Below, piece after piece: positions 44,174-52,340 of a stretch of DNA of 64,000 nt; position 1 is the first letter of the stretch, and each line of letters starts with the position of its first letter. This stretch comes from Curvibacter soli. GTDB lineage: Bacteria > Pseudomonadota > Gammaproteobacteria > Burkholderiales > Burkholderiaceae_C. The stretch covers positions 20,145 through 84,144 of the forward strand of contig NZ_JARGEN010000059.1 in NCBI RefSeq assembly GCF_029211125.1, read 5' to 3'. A program made the translations under genes and the position numbers. The notes under the pieces are model-generated. The model did no database searches and was not told where the DNA came from. It was given only the letters and a program-made list of their open reading frames with translations.

Positions 44174-45004
44174 ATGCCCCACCCTGCCCTTGCCTCCTAC
44201 CTGCTGCGCGCCCGCTACGGTGCGCAGGCCCCCGCCATCACGCTGGCCGCCAGCCAGGTGCTGGACCAGTTGCTCGGCCACCGCTCGGTGCGCCACTTTC
44301 TGCCCGATGCCCTGCCCGCCGGCACCATCGAGACGCTGGTGGCCGCGGCCCAGTCGGCACCCAGTTCGTCGAACCTGCAGACCTGGAGCGTGATCGCCGT
44401 GCAGTCGCAGCCCAGCCGCGACCGCCTGGCGGAGCTGACCGGCAACCAGGCCCACATCGCCCGCGCACCGCTGTTCCTGGCCTGGCTGGCCGACCTCTCG
44501 CGCATCGCCCGCGTCGCCGGGCGCGCGCAGCGCAGCGCCGATGGCCTGCACTACCTCGACACCTTCCTGATGGCCGTCATCGACGCCGCGCTGGCGGCCC
44601 AGAACGCCGTGTCTGCCGCCGCGTCGCTGGGCCTGGGCACGGTGTATGCCGGCGCGCTGCGCAACCGGCCCGAAGAAGTGGCCGAACTGCTGGGTACGCC
44701 CGACGGCGTGTTCCCGGTGTTCGGGCTGGCCGTAGGCTGGCCCGACCCGGTGCGGCCCGCCGCCGTCAAGCCGCGCCTGCCACAGCAGGCCGTGCTGCAC
44801 CACGAGCGCTACCAAACACCCGCCGCCGAGGCGCAGGACATCGCCGCCTACGACGCCGCGATGCGCGGCTTCCAGGCCGGCCAGCAGATGCCGCAGCAGG
44901 ACTGGAGCGCGCAGGCGCTGGACCGGCTGCGCGACGCGCCCGCCCTCAAGGGCCGCGCCCGGCTGGTGGAAGCACTGCACGCCGCGGGCTTCTCGCTGCG
45001 CTGA
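44174..45004 (+). CDS. NADPH-dependent nitroreductase-family oxidoreductase, 276 aa
   Basis: The pattern [21 protein letters not shown], and '[23 protein letters not shown]' is that of the FMN-binding nitroreductase/NfrA family, which reduces nitro groups, quinones or flavins. The start MPHPALASY at 44174 is chosen because the DNA before it is MITE-derived repeat; longer frames would translate the repeat. A second conserved sector near the C-terminus ([18 protein letters not shown]) is typical of NfrA-like proteins. It reads away from uvrC and ends beside an EAL remnant. Confidence 0.85.
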   Translation: MPHPALASYLLRARYGAQAPAITLAASQVLDQLLGHRSVRHFLPDALPAGTIETLVAAAQSAPSSSNLQTWSVIAVQSQPSRDRLAELTGNQAHIARAPLFLAWLADLSRIARVAGRAQRSADGLHYLDTFLMAVIDAALAAQNAVSAAASLGLGTVYAGALRNRPEEVAELLGTPDGVFPVFGLAVGWPDPVRPAAVKPRLPQQAVLHHERYQTPAAEAQDIAAYDAAMRGFQAGQQMPQQDWSAQALDRLRDAPALKGRARLVEALHAAGFSLR

Positions 45005-45014
45005 GGCAGCACTC

Positions 45015-45070
45015 TTTTGCTATCGTTTATATAGCTGCTACCGCAGGCGGTACGGGCGCTACAGGCCAAA
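45015..45070. repeat. Dispersed repeat copy
   Basis: TTTTGCTATCGTTTATATAG followed by CTGCTACCGCAGGCGGTAC and GGGCGCTACAGGCCAAAA is a full copy of the family also seen at 30963, 47429, 47851, 50237 and 63799. Its minus strand provides the last codons of the EAL remnant. Confidence 0.75.
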
Positions 45071-45248
45071 ATCCTACCAAGGCTTCCGCCGGCGCCGGGC
45101 GCCCGAACAGGTAGCCCTGGCAGGCGGTGCAGCCGCAGGCCACGAAGAAGCTGCGCTGCGCCTCGTCCTCCACGCCCTCGGCCACCACGACCAGCCCCAG
45201 GTTGCGGCCCAACGCGACAATGGCGCGGGCGATGGCCGCGTCGTGCGG
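45027..45248 (-). pseudogene. EAL-domain c-di-GMP phosphodiesterase, 3' remnant
   Basis: The frame NPHDAAIARAIVALGRNLGL then VVVAEGVEDEAQRSFF and ACGCTACQGYLFGRPAPAEA is the end of an EAL domain. No GGDEF or catalytic EAL motif precedes it; the frame breaks near 45248, just before the CaiB gene. The rest of the gene is gone. Confidence 0.8.
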
Positions 45249-45327
45249 ATTCGAGCCGCATGCGGGTCGCGCGTGCCCACTTCCTGCATGTGGATGCGCC
45301 GGCCCGCGCCGCTCCAAACCGTGTCGC

Positions 45328-46536
45328 TCATGCCACGACTCCCTTCTCGCGCAACAGCGCGATCTGTGCATCGGTGAGGCCGGCCTCTTTCAGCACCGCA
45401 TCGGTGTCGTCGCCCAGGCGCGGCGCGCTGCGGCGCACGGTGCCCGGCGTGGCCGACAGCTTGGGTACGACGCCCGGCACCTCGACCGTGTAGCCGTCTC
45501 GGGTGCGCTGCTCCAGCAGCATGCCGCGCGCGCGGTAATGCGGGTCCTCGTGGATGTCACGGACCGTATAGACCTTGCCTGCCGGCACGCGCGCGGCGGC
45601 CAGCGCGTCGAGCACCTGCTGCACGCCGCGCTGCGCGGTCCAGGCGCCGATGGCTGCGTCCAGCTCGGCCACGCGGGCGACCCGCCCCGCGTTGTTCGCC
45701 AGGTCGGGCGCATTGCCCAGGTCGGGCCGGCCGATGGCATCCATCAGCCGATTGAAGATGCTGTCGCCGTTGCCGGCCACCAGCACCCATCCGTCCGTGC
45801 ATTTGTAGGCATTGGAAGGCGCGATGCCCGGCAGCGCGCTGCCCGCGGGCTCGCGCACCGCGCCGAACGCGCTGTACTCGGGCACCAGGCTTTCCATCAC
45901 GTTGAACACCGCCTCGTGCAAAGCCACGTCGATCACCTGGCCCTGGCCGCCGTTGACCTTGCGGTGGTAGAGCGCCGCCAGCACGCCGATGGCGCCGTGC
46001 AGCGCGGCCAGCGTGTCGCCGATGGACACGCCCACGCGCACCGGCACGCGGCCCGGCTCGCCCGTCAGGTGACGCAGGCCACCCATGGCCTCGCCGATCA
46101 CGCCGAAGCCCGGCAGGTCGCGGTACGGGCCGGTCTGCCCGTAGCCCGAGATGCGCAGCATCACCAGGCCGGGGTTCAGGCGGTGCAGCGCCTCGGGCGA
46201 CATGCCCCAGCCTTCGAGCGTGCCGGGGCGGAAGTTCTCGATCAGCACGTCGGCCTCGGCGATCAGCTTGCGCGCGATGTCCTGGCCTTCGCTCTGGCGC
46301 AGGTCGAGCGCGATGGAGCGTTTGTTGCGCGACTGGACTTGCCACCAAACCGAGGTGCCGTCCTTCAGCAGCCGCCAGTTGCGCAGCGGGTCGCCCGTGC
46401 CGGGTGCCTCGATCTTCACCACGTCGGCGCCGAATTCGCCCAGCGTCTTGCCGCAGAACGGGCCGGCGATGAGCTGGCCCATCTCGACCACCCGCACGCC
46501 ATGCAGCGCACCGGGCGCGGTTGCGGGGAAATCCAT
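45328..46536 (-). CDS. CoA-transferase of the CaiB/BaiF (class III) family, 402 aa
   Basis: Residues MGQLIAGPFCGKTLGEFGAD and VVKIEAPGTGDPLR, then LRQSEGQDIARKLIAEADVL and FRPGTLEGWGMS, with the later GYGQTGPYRDLPGFG, are the standard family pattern; family members move CoA between carboxylic acids. The start at 46536 follows AGGAGACATATCGC. Substrate unknown. It is divergent from the LysR remnant, which is probably its former regulator. Confidence 0.9.
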   Translation of the reverse strand: MDFPATAPGALHGVRVVEMGQLIAGPFCGKTLGEFGADVVKIEAPGTGDPLRNWRLLKDGTSVWWQVQSRNKRSIALDLRQSEGQDIARKLIAEADVLIENFRPGTLEGWGMSPEALHRLNPGLVMLRISGYGQTGPYRDLPGFGVIGEAMGGLRHLTGEPGRVPVRVGVSIGDTLAALHGAIGVLAALYHRKVNGGQGQVIDVALHEAVFNVMESLVPEYSAFGAVREPAGSALPGIAPSNAYKCTDGWVLVAGNGDSIFNRLMDAIGRPDLGNAPDLANNAGRVARVAELDAAIGAWTAQRGVQQVLDALAAARVPAGKVYTVRDIHEDPHYRARGMLLEQRTRDGYTVEVPGVVPKLSATPGTVRRSAPRLGDDTDAVLKEAGLTDAQIALLREKGVVA

Positions 46537-46645
46537 GCGATATGTCTCCTTGGCTGGTTGTGCCGTCTGGGAGCGGATCGCCCATGTGCGAAGCTGCCAT
46601 CGCAAACCGGCATGGCAGGCGCGGGGCGGCTACGATAGGCGCCCT

Positions 46646-47185
46646 ATGCACCTCGACCCGGTATCGCTGCGCCTGTTCGTCGCCGTGATGGAGCGCGGCA
46701 CCATCGCCGCCGCCGACGTGGGCATCCTCAACGACGGCCACTACGGCGAGCGCGTGACCCTGCTGCCCTACCGCGGTGACGAGCTGGTACTCGTGGTGCC
46801 CGCCGGCCACGCGCTGGCGCGGCGCAAATCGGCACGGCTGGCCGAAGCGCTGGCGTACGACTTCGTGGGCGCGCACCCGGGCAGCGCCATCAACAACCAG
46901 CTCATGCGCGCGGCCTCCGAGGCGGGCCTGCCGCTGCGGCTGCGCATCCAGGTCTCGGGCTTCGACGCGCTGTGCCTGATGGTTGCCTCGGGCCTGGGCG
47001 TGGGCGTGCTGCCGCGCGGCAGCGCGCGGCTCTACTGCGGGGCGCTGGCCATCCGCGCCATCACGCTCGCCGAACCCTGGGCCGCGCGGCGGCTGGCGCT
47101 GTGCGTGCGCTCCCATGAATCGCTCTCCAGCGTGTCGCGGCTGCTGGTGGACCATCTGCGCGCGGCGGCCCGGCAGGCGGAGTAA
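46646..47185 (+). pseudogene. LysR-type regulator with internal deletion of the DNA-binding domain
   Basis: The open frame of 179 codons begins MHLDPVSLRLFVAVMERGTI, as in a LysR protein, then jumps after about 23 residues to DVGILNDGHYGERVTLLPY, part of the effector-binding domain, and runs to a normal C-terminus (SRLLVDHLRAA). Most of the winged helix-turn-helix and the linker (about 80-100 residues) are missing while the reading frame is kept, so no DNA binding is expected. It is divergent from the CoA-transferase gene and ends 5 bp before earP. Confidence 0.8.
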
Positions 47186-47190
47186 CGCGC

Positions 47191-48276
47191 ATGCGCTGGG
47201 ACATCTTCTGCCGCGTGATCGACAACTACGGCGACATCGGCGTCTGCTGGCGCCTGGCTGCCAACCTGGCCGAGCGCGGGCACGCGGTGCGGCTGTGGAG
47301 CGACGACGCCCGCGCCCTGGCATGGATGGCACCGCAGGGCTGCCCCGGCGTGCAGGTGCTGCCCTGGCCCGCGCAGGCGCCCGCCGACGGCGTGGGCGAC
47401 GTGGTGGTGGAAGCCTTCGGCTGCGAGATTGCTCCTGAATTCGTAGCTGCCATCGCAGGCAGTACAAGCGCTGGAGGCCAAAAACCCTTGTGGATCAACC
47501 TGGAATACCTGTCGGCCGAAGGCTACGTGGAGCGCAGCCACGGACTGCCCTCGCCCATGCTGGCCGGGCCCGGCGCGGGGCTGACCAAGCATTTCTTCTA
47601 CCCCGGTTTCACCCCGGCCACGGGCGGGCTGCTGCGCGAACCCGGCCTGCCCGCGCGGCAGGCGGCTTTCGACCGCGCGGCGTGGCGCGCGGCGCATGGC
47701 GTGGCCAACGGCGCGCTGGCCGTATCGTTGTTCTGCTACGAGCCCGCTGCGCTGGGCGCGCTGCTGGCGCGCTGGGCCGATGGGCCGCAGCCCGTGCGCC
47801 TGCTCGCCACACCGGGGCGCGCAACGGCGGCGGTGCGCGCCGCGCTGCAGAATGAAAACAGCCTCCAGCGCAGGCAGGATGGGCGCAGTGCGCTATCGAT
47901 TTCATACCTCGACACCCTGCCCCAGCCCGGCTACGACGAACTGCTGTGGGCATCCGACCTGAACTTCGTGCGCGGCGAGGATTCGCTGGTGCGCGCCCTG
48001 TGGGCCGGCCAGCCCTTCGTCTGGCACATCTACCCGCAGCCCGAGGACGATGCGCACCACGCCAAGCTCGACGCCTTCCTCGACTGGTTCCAGGCGCCCG
48101 GTTCGCTGCGCCATTTCCACCACCTATGGAACGGCCTGCGCGCGGGGCCGCTACCCGCGCTGGACGCCGCGACGCTGGCGGCCTGGCATGCCGCCGCGCA
48201 GGCCGCGCGCGCACGTCTTTTGACACAGGACGACCTTGTGGCACAACTGCTGCGTTTCGTCGCCGAAAAACAGTAA
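47191..48276 (+). CDS. earP: Elongation factor P arginine rhamnosyltransferase EarP, 361 aa
   Basis: The start [20 protein letters not shown] matches EarP exactly ([15 protein letters not shown] is the family mark), and later segments [20 protein letters not shown] and [20 protein letters not shown] agree. EarP adds rhamnose to Arg32 of EF-P with dTDP-rhamnose. It lies directly before efp, as is usual. Two dispersed repeat copies fall inside the coding sequence in frame (47429-47481 and 47851-47905) and encode linker-like residues. Confidence 0.93.
   Translation: MRWDIFCRVIDNYGDIGVCWRLAANLAERGHAVRLWSDDARALAWMAPQGCPGVQVLPWPAQAPADGVGDVVVEAFGCEIAPEFVAAIAGSTSAGGQKPLWINLEYLSAEGYVERSHGLPSPMLAGPGAGLTKHFFYPGFTPATGGLLREPGLPARQAAFDRAAWRAAHGVANGALAVSLFCYEPAALGALLARWADGPQPVRLLATPGRATAAVRAALQNENSLQRRQDGRSALSISYLDTLPQPGYDELLWASDLNFVRGEDSLVRALWAGQPFVWHIYPQPEDDAHHAKLDAFLDWFQAPGSLRHFHHLWNGLRAGPLPALDAATLAAWHAAAQAARARLLTQDDLVAQLLRFVAEKQ
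47429..47481. repeat. Dispersed repeat copy inside earP
   Basis: TTCGTAGCTGCCATCGCAGG then CAGTACAAGCGCTGGAGGCC matches the intergenic copy at 45015. It is in frame and encodes part of the segment [19 protein letters not shown]. Confidence 0.7.
47851..47905. repeat. Dispersed repeat copy inside earP (inverted)
   Basis: On the minus strand, GAAATCGATAGC precedes GCCTGCGCTGGAGGCTGTTT, the same words as at 50237. It is in frame in earP and encodes part of the segment [19 protein letters not shown]. Confidence 0.7.
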
Positions 48277-48392
48277 AATCAAAGGCTTTGCGCGCCCCGG
48301 GCTTTTCTCTGTGCCCGGGGCCGCTTTCGCCGCGGCGCCTCCATCCACTCCAGAAAAGGTGCGCCAAGCGGCCCCAACCAGGCAGACACGCT

Positions 48393-48947
48393 ATGAAAAT
48401 CGCCCAAGAAATCCGCGCCGGCAATGTGATCATGTACGGCAAGGACCCGATGGTGGTCCTGAAGACCGAATACAGCCGCGGCGGCCGCAACGCTGCCACC
48501 GTGCGCATGAAGCTCAAGAGCCTGATCGCCAACTTCGGCACCGAAGTGGTGTTCAAGGCCGACGACAAGATGGACCAGGTGATCCTGGACCACAAGGAGT
48601 GCACCTACTCCTACTTCGCCGACCCGATGTACGTGTTCATGGACGCCGAGTACAACCAGTACGAGGTGGAGGCCGAGAACATGGGCGACACCCTGAACTA
48701 CCTGGAAGACGGCATGCCCGTGGAAGTGGTGTTCTACGACGGCAAGGCCATCTCGGTGGAGCTGCCCACCAGCGTGGTGCGCGAGATCACCTGGACCGAG
48801 CCCGCCGTGAAGGGCGACACGTCCGGCAAGGTGCTCAAGCCCGCCAAGATCGCCACTGGCTTCGAAGTGCCTGTGCCGCTGTTCGTGTCGCAAGGCGACA
48901 AGATCGAAATCGACACCCGCACGGGCGAATACCGCAAGCGGGTCTGA
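48393..48947 (+). CDS. efp: Elongation factor P, 184 aa
   Basis: The start at ATG 48393 gives [20 protein letters not shown]. The modified loop [14 protein letters not shown] carries an arginine in the position of the usual lysine, in agreement with EarP. All three domains and the C-terminal [17 protein letters not shown] are present. EF-P relieves ribosome stalling at polyproline. It follows earP by 117 bp and ends at the terminator at 48966. Confidence 0.97.
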   Translation: MKIAQEIRAGNVIMYGKDPMVVLKTEYSRGGRNAATVRMKLKSLIANFGTEVVFKADDKMDQVILDHKECTYSYFADPMYVFMDAEYNQYEVEAENMGDTLNYLEDGMPVEVVFYDGKAISVELPTSVVREITWTEPAVKGDTSGKVLKPAKIATGFEVPVPLFVSQGDKIEIDTRTGEYRKRV

Positions 48948-48965
48948 GGCTCGCCCGGCTCCGAT

Positions 48966-48992
48966 AAAAGGCTCCCTCGGGAGCCTTTTTCT
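48966..48992 (+). terminator. Rho-independent terminator of efp
   Basis: AAAAGGCTCC and GGAGCCTTTT form a 10-bp stem with a 4-base loop followed by T, 19 bp after the efp stop. Confidence 0.9.
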
Positions 48993-49011
48993 TTGGCGGG
49001 GCAAAAAAGGC

Positions 49012-49473
49012 TCAGGCGTCCGGTATCAGCCGCTTGCCCAGGCTGATGGTGTCGTCGCGCGCATAGCCGAGCTTTTCATAGAAGGCGAGCACGCCCTGGT
49101 TGCCGCTGCGCACCTGCAGGTTGATCTTGGGGCAGCCGCGCGCCAGCAGCAGGCGCTCGGCCTCGGCCATCAGCGCGCGCCCGATGGACAGGCGCTGGCG
49201 GCCCGGCGCCACGGCCAGGTAGTAGACCCAGCCGCGGTGGCCGTCGTAGCCGGCCATGGCGCTGCCCGCGACCTGCCCGCTACCGCCGCCATCGCAGGGC
49301 TGCGCGACCAGAAACAGTTCGGGCTGCTCGGCCTGCTTGCGGGCGATGTCGCGGTAAGGGTCGTTCCAGGGCCGCACGAGGCCGCAGGCGCGCCAGAGGG
49401 CGACGACCTGCTGCGTGTCCTGCGGCGCGAAGGGCCGCAGTCGGACAGCGGCAGTGGCCCCGGCAGGCATCAT
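49012..49473 (-). CDS. GNAT-family N-acetyltransferase, 153 aa
   Basis: The start MMPAGATAAVRLRPF at 49473 overlaps the end of the DUF349 gene by 4 bp, a coupled arrangement. The acetyl-CoA binding motif is APGRQRLSIGRALMAEAERL, followed by FYEKLGYARDD. Proteins of this kind (YpeA-like) acetylate unknown targets. Frames that extend further upstream are shadows of the DUF349 gene. Confidence 0.85.
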   Translation of the reverse strand: MMPAGATAAVRLRPFAPQDTQQVVALWRACGLVRPWNDPYRDIARKQAEQPELFLVAQPCDGGGSGQVAGSAMAGYDGHRGWVYYLAVAPGRQRLSIGRALMAEAERLLLARGCPKINLQVRSGNQGVLAFYEKLGYARDDTISLGKRLIPDA

Positions 49474-52199
49474 GCGCGCAGCAGGACCTTCAGCACGCCC
49501 TGCAGGCGCCGCGCGCTGCCGGGGTCGCTGGCGGCGGCCAGCACACGCGCGGCGTCCTGCCCCCAGGTCTGGGCGGGCGCGGGGTCGTTGCGGCGCGTGA
49601 GCAGGTGCAGTTGCAGTGCGCGGCGCGCGTCCAGATGCTCGGCGGGCGTGGGCAGCTCGGCGGCCATCTCCAGCCGCAGCAGGGCCTGCGCCGCATCGCC
49701 TGCCGGCGCGGCGCCCACGGCCTGCACCCAGGCGCCGCGCACGGCGGGGCTGACGCGCCCGCCCAGCTCCTGCACGCTGGGCACGAGGGCGGCATCGCGC
49801 TTCTCCCACGCGGCCAGCAGTTGCGTCAGGGCCTCGCCATGCGCCTGGGCGGCCAGCTTGCGCAGCGTGGCCTGGGCATGTTCCAGCGCGTCGCGCTGGG
49901 CGCGGAAGGCGGTGTCGCCCAGGCGCGGGCCGCGATCTTCGCGCGGCGCGCGGTCGCCGAAACGGTCGCCGCCAAAGCGGCCCTCCCCGCGCGGGCCGCG
50001 CATGTCACGGCCATCGCGGCTGTCGCGCCGCTCGCCGGGCCTGCCGCCGCGCCCGGGCGCGGCGGGCGCCTCGCGGCGCATGCCGGGGCGGTCGTCGCCG
50101 CGCACGGCAACCACGGGCCGGGGCGCGGGCTTGGGGGCCGCAGCTTCGGCGGGTGCCGGATCGGCGGCCCCATCATCGGCACTCTCGGAACTTGCGGCGG
50201 CCTGCGTGTCCGCATTGCCGGCAGCGCCCGTTTCTGCTCCTGAATCGATAGCTGTCACCGCAGTATCCACCTGCGCTGGAGCCTGTTTTTGCTCTTCATC
50301 GCGGCTGCGCACGGCGGCATCGAGCGCGGCCATGGCGGCGCGGATGCGCTGCATGTCGCCGCTGGCGTTGGCGGCTTCGAGCGCCTTGGCGGCCTCCAGC
50401 ACGGCGCGGTCGCGCGCGCCCAGGGCCACGGCGGACTGCTCGCGCTCGGCGCTCTTGCGGTTGAAGGCGTCGTCGATGGGCTTGCGGAAAGCGTCCCATA
50501 GCTTCTGCTCCTGGCGGCGGTCCAGCGGCACGGCCTGGGCCTCGGCCTGCCAGCGCTGCTGCAGCGCCTTGACGGCGTCGATGCGCAGGCTGGGCGCGGC
50601 GCCAAGCTGAACGGCCTCGGCGATCATGGCGTGGCGTCGCTCCAGGCTGCTTTTCTGCGCGGTTTCCAGCGGTACGGCGGCGGCGTCGAGCGCGGCCTTC
50701 CACAGCGGCTGCAACTCGGCGAACACCTTTTCGCTCACGTGGCCGCCTTCGCGCCAGCGCGCGGCGAACTGCTGCAACGCGCGGTACTGGCTTTTCCAGT
50801 CGAGCGAGGCGGTATGGGCCAGGCCCCAGGCCTTGACTTCGTCGATCAGGGCCACGCGCTGGGCCTTGTGCTCGGCGGCCTCGGTCTTGATCTTGTCGAG
50901 CCACGCCTCGACGACCTTGTGCGCTTCGGTGCAGGCTTCATCGAAGCGCTTCCACAGCGCATGGTTGGGTGCGCCGCCGTGGTCGGCCTGCTTCCACATG
51001 TCGCGCAACTGGCGCAGGGTTTCCTGCATCTTGCGGCCGCCCAGGGCCTGGCCTTCGGGGCGCTTGAGCAGGGCTTCGGCCTTGGCGACGAGTTCCGCGC
51101 GCACCTGGTCGGCACCCCAGCGCTGCCAGCCTTCCAGCTCGCCCGCGGCGACGAGGGCGCCGTTCACCTTGTGCTCCAGCGCGGTGTCGATGTGGCGGCC
51201 ATGCTCCTTGAGCACGGCGCGCAGCGCGGCGGCGGCGTCGGCACTGGCCTTGCCGTGGCCGGCGGCGGTTTCGGCCTCCAGCCGCTCCAGCGCTTCCTGC
51301 ACGGCGGCGCGGGCCTGCTCGCGCACGGCGGGGTCCACGGCGGGCGCGGCCTTGGCGGCGGGGGCGGCTTTGTCGGCCTCGGCCTGGGCAGGTTCGCCAC
51401 GCGCCAGGCGCAGCGCCTCGGCCCATACCGGCACGGGCGGCAGCGGCGCGGCGGGGTCGGTGGCGGCGGCTTGGGCCTGCGCCACGGCGGACTGGAAGGC
51501 GTCCCACACGGCCAACAACTGCGTGCGCGATGCGTCGAGCATGGGCGCGAAGCGCGCGTCCACGCTGCCCCAGTTGGCGTCGCCCGCAATCTCGCCGGCC
51601 TGATCCTGCCAGTGCTGCACGTCGGCGCGCAGGGTGTCCACGGCGTCGCGCGCATCGCTCCACGGCTTGGTGGACAGCACCTCGATGCGCTGGGCCAGCA
51701 GCACGGCGGCCTCGCGCTGCACCTGCACGCGATGCTGCAGGTCTTCGATCACCTTGACCCGCTCGGCCAGCCGGGTCTTGAAGTCGGCCAGCGGCTCGCG
51801 CGACAGCGGCGCGCCCGCGCGGGCGGCGTCGCGCTGCCAGGCCATGGCGTCGGCGATGTTGAGCTTGGGCGCGGCCAGCAGTGCCTCGGCCTTGGCGGCC
51901 CATTCGGCGGCGATGGCCTCCTGGCCGCGCGCGCGCTTGATCTCGTCGAGTCGCTCGCGCACCAGGCGCGCGGCACCCTTGTCGCGCTGGCTCAGGTCCT
52001 TGAAGACTTCCTGCAACTGTTCAGGCGCGGGCTGGCCGGCCAGCCAGTCGCGGATGCGCGCCGCGCGTTCGCCGGAGGTGGCCGCCGAGAAGGCGCCGCC
52101 GGTCAGTCCGTCGAGCGGATGGGGCTCGCTGCTGCGGAGCGCGGGCGCGGGGGTTTCGGGTACTTCGGGCATTTTGCTGGTGCGGGGAAAACTGAACAT
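49470..52199 (-). CDS. DUF349-domain protein, 909 aa
   Basis: Long, mostly helical protein with repeated DUF349-type units (WKQADHGGAPNHALWKRFDE and 'LWDAFRKPIDDAFNRKS'). A disordered Pro/Arg/Gly-rich segment follows near residues 650-740 (RPVVAVRGDDRPGMRREAPA pattern), then a helical C-terminus. The start at 52199 (MFSFPRTSKMPEV) has a poor ribosome-binding site; the second Met at 52172 is an alternative. Function unknown; DUF349 proteins are coiled-coil and often cell-envelope or nucleic-acid related. A dispersed repeat copy lies within it (50237-50295). Confidence 0.85.
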   Translation of the reverse strand: MFSFPRTSKMPEVPETPAPALRSSEPHPLDGLTGGAFSAATSGERAARIRDWLAGQPAPEQLQEVFKDLSQRDKGAARLVRERLDEIKRARGQEAIAAEWAAKAEALLAAPKLNIADAMAWQRDAARAGAPLSREPLADFKTRLAERVKVIEDLQHRVQVQREAAVLLAQRIEVLSTKPWSDARDAVDTLRADVQHWQDQAGEIAGDANWGSVDARFAPMLDASRTQLLAVWDAFQSAVAQAQAAATDPAAPLPPVPVWAEALRLARGEPAQAEADKAAPAAKAAPAVDPAVREQARAAVQEALERLEAETAAGHGKASADAAAALRAVLKEHGRHIDTALEHKVNGALVAAGELEGWQRWGADQVRAELVAKAEALLKRPEGQALGGRKMQETLRQLRDMWKQADHGGAPNHALWKRFDEACTEAHKVVEAWLDKIKTEAAEHKAQRVALIDEVKAWGLAHTASLDWKSQYRALQQFAARWREGGHVSEKVFAELQPLWKAALDAAAVPLETAQKSSLERRHAMIAEAVQLGAAPSLRIDAVKALQQRWQAEAQAVPLDRRQEQKLWDAFRKPIDDAFNRKSAEREQSAVALGARDRAVLEAAKALEAANASGDMQRIRAAMAALDAAVRSRDEEQKQAPAQVDTAVTAIDSGAETGAAGNADTQAAASSESADDGAADPAPAEAAAPKPAPRPVVAVRGDDRPGMRREAPAAPGRGGRPGERRDSRDGRDMRGPRGEGRFGGDRFGDRAPREDRGPRLGDTAFRAQRDALEHAQATLRKLAAQAHGEALTQLLAAWEKRDAALVPSVQELGGRVSPAVRGAWVQAVGAAPAGDAAQALLRLEMAAELPTPAEHLDARRALQLHLLTRRNDPAPAQTWGQDAARVLAAASDPGSARRLQGVLKVLLRA
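50237..50295. repeat. Dispersed repeat copy inside the DUF349 gene
   Basis: GCTCCTGAATCGATAGCTGT, then ACCTGCGCTGGAGCCTGTTT, is close to the copies at 47851 and 45015. On the gene's strand it encodes the linker QKQAPAQVDTAVTAIDSGAE, joining the helical part to the disordered part. Confidence 0.7.
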
Positions 52200-52340
52200 G
52201 AACTCTTCAAATGGCCGCCTGGGTGGCGGCGCGGGTCATAGGCGATGCAAGGCGGGCAGCAGGCATGACGCCGCCGCGGCGAACGCGCTATTTTCGCCCG
52301 GTTTGGGCCAAGCCACTTTTCACCCAGGTCAAGGGGCGGG

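Noticed and set aside
40875..44393. 1172-codon plus frame antisense to pgsA and uvrC
   Set aside because: It is a GC-bias shadow; both real genes have full domain matches on the minus strand.
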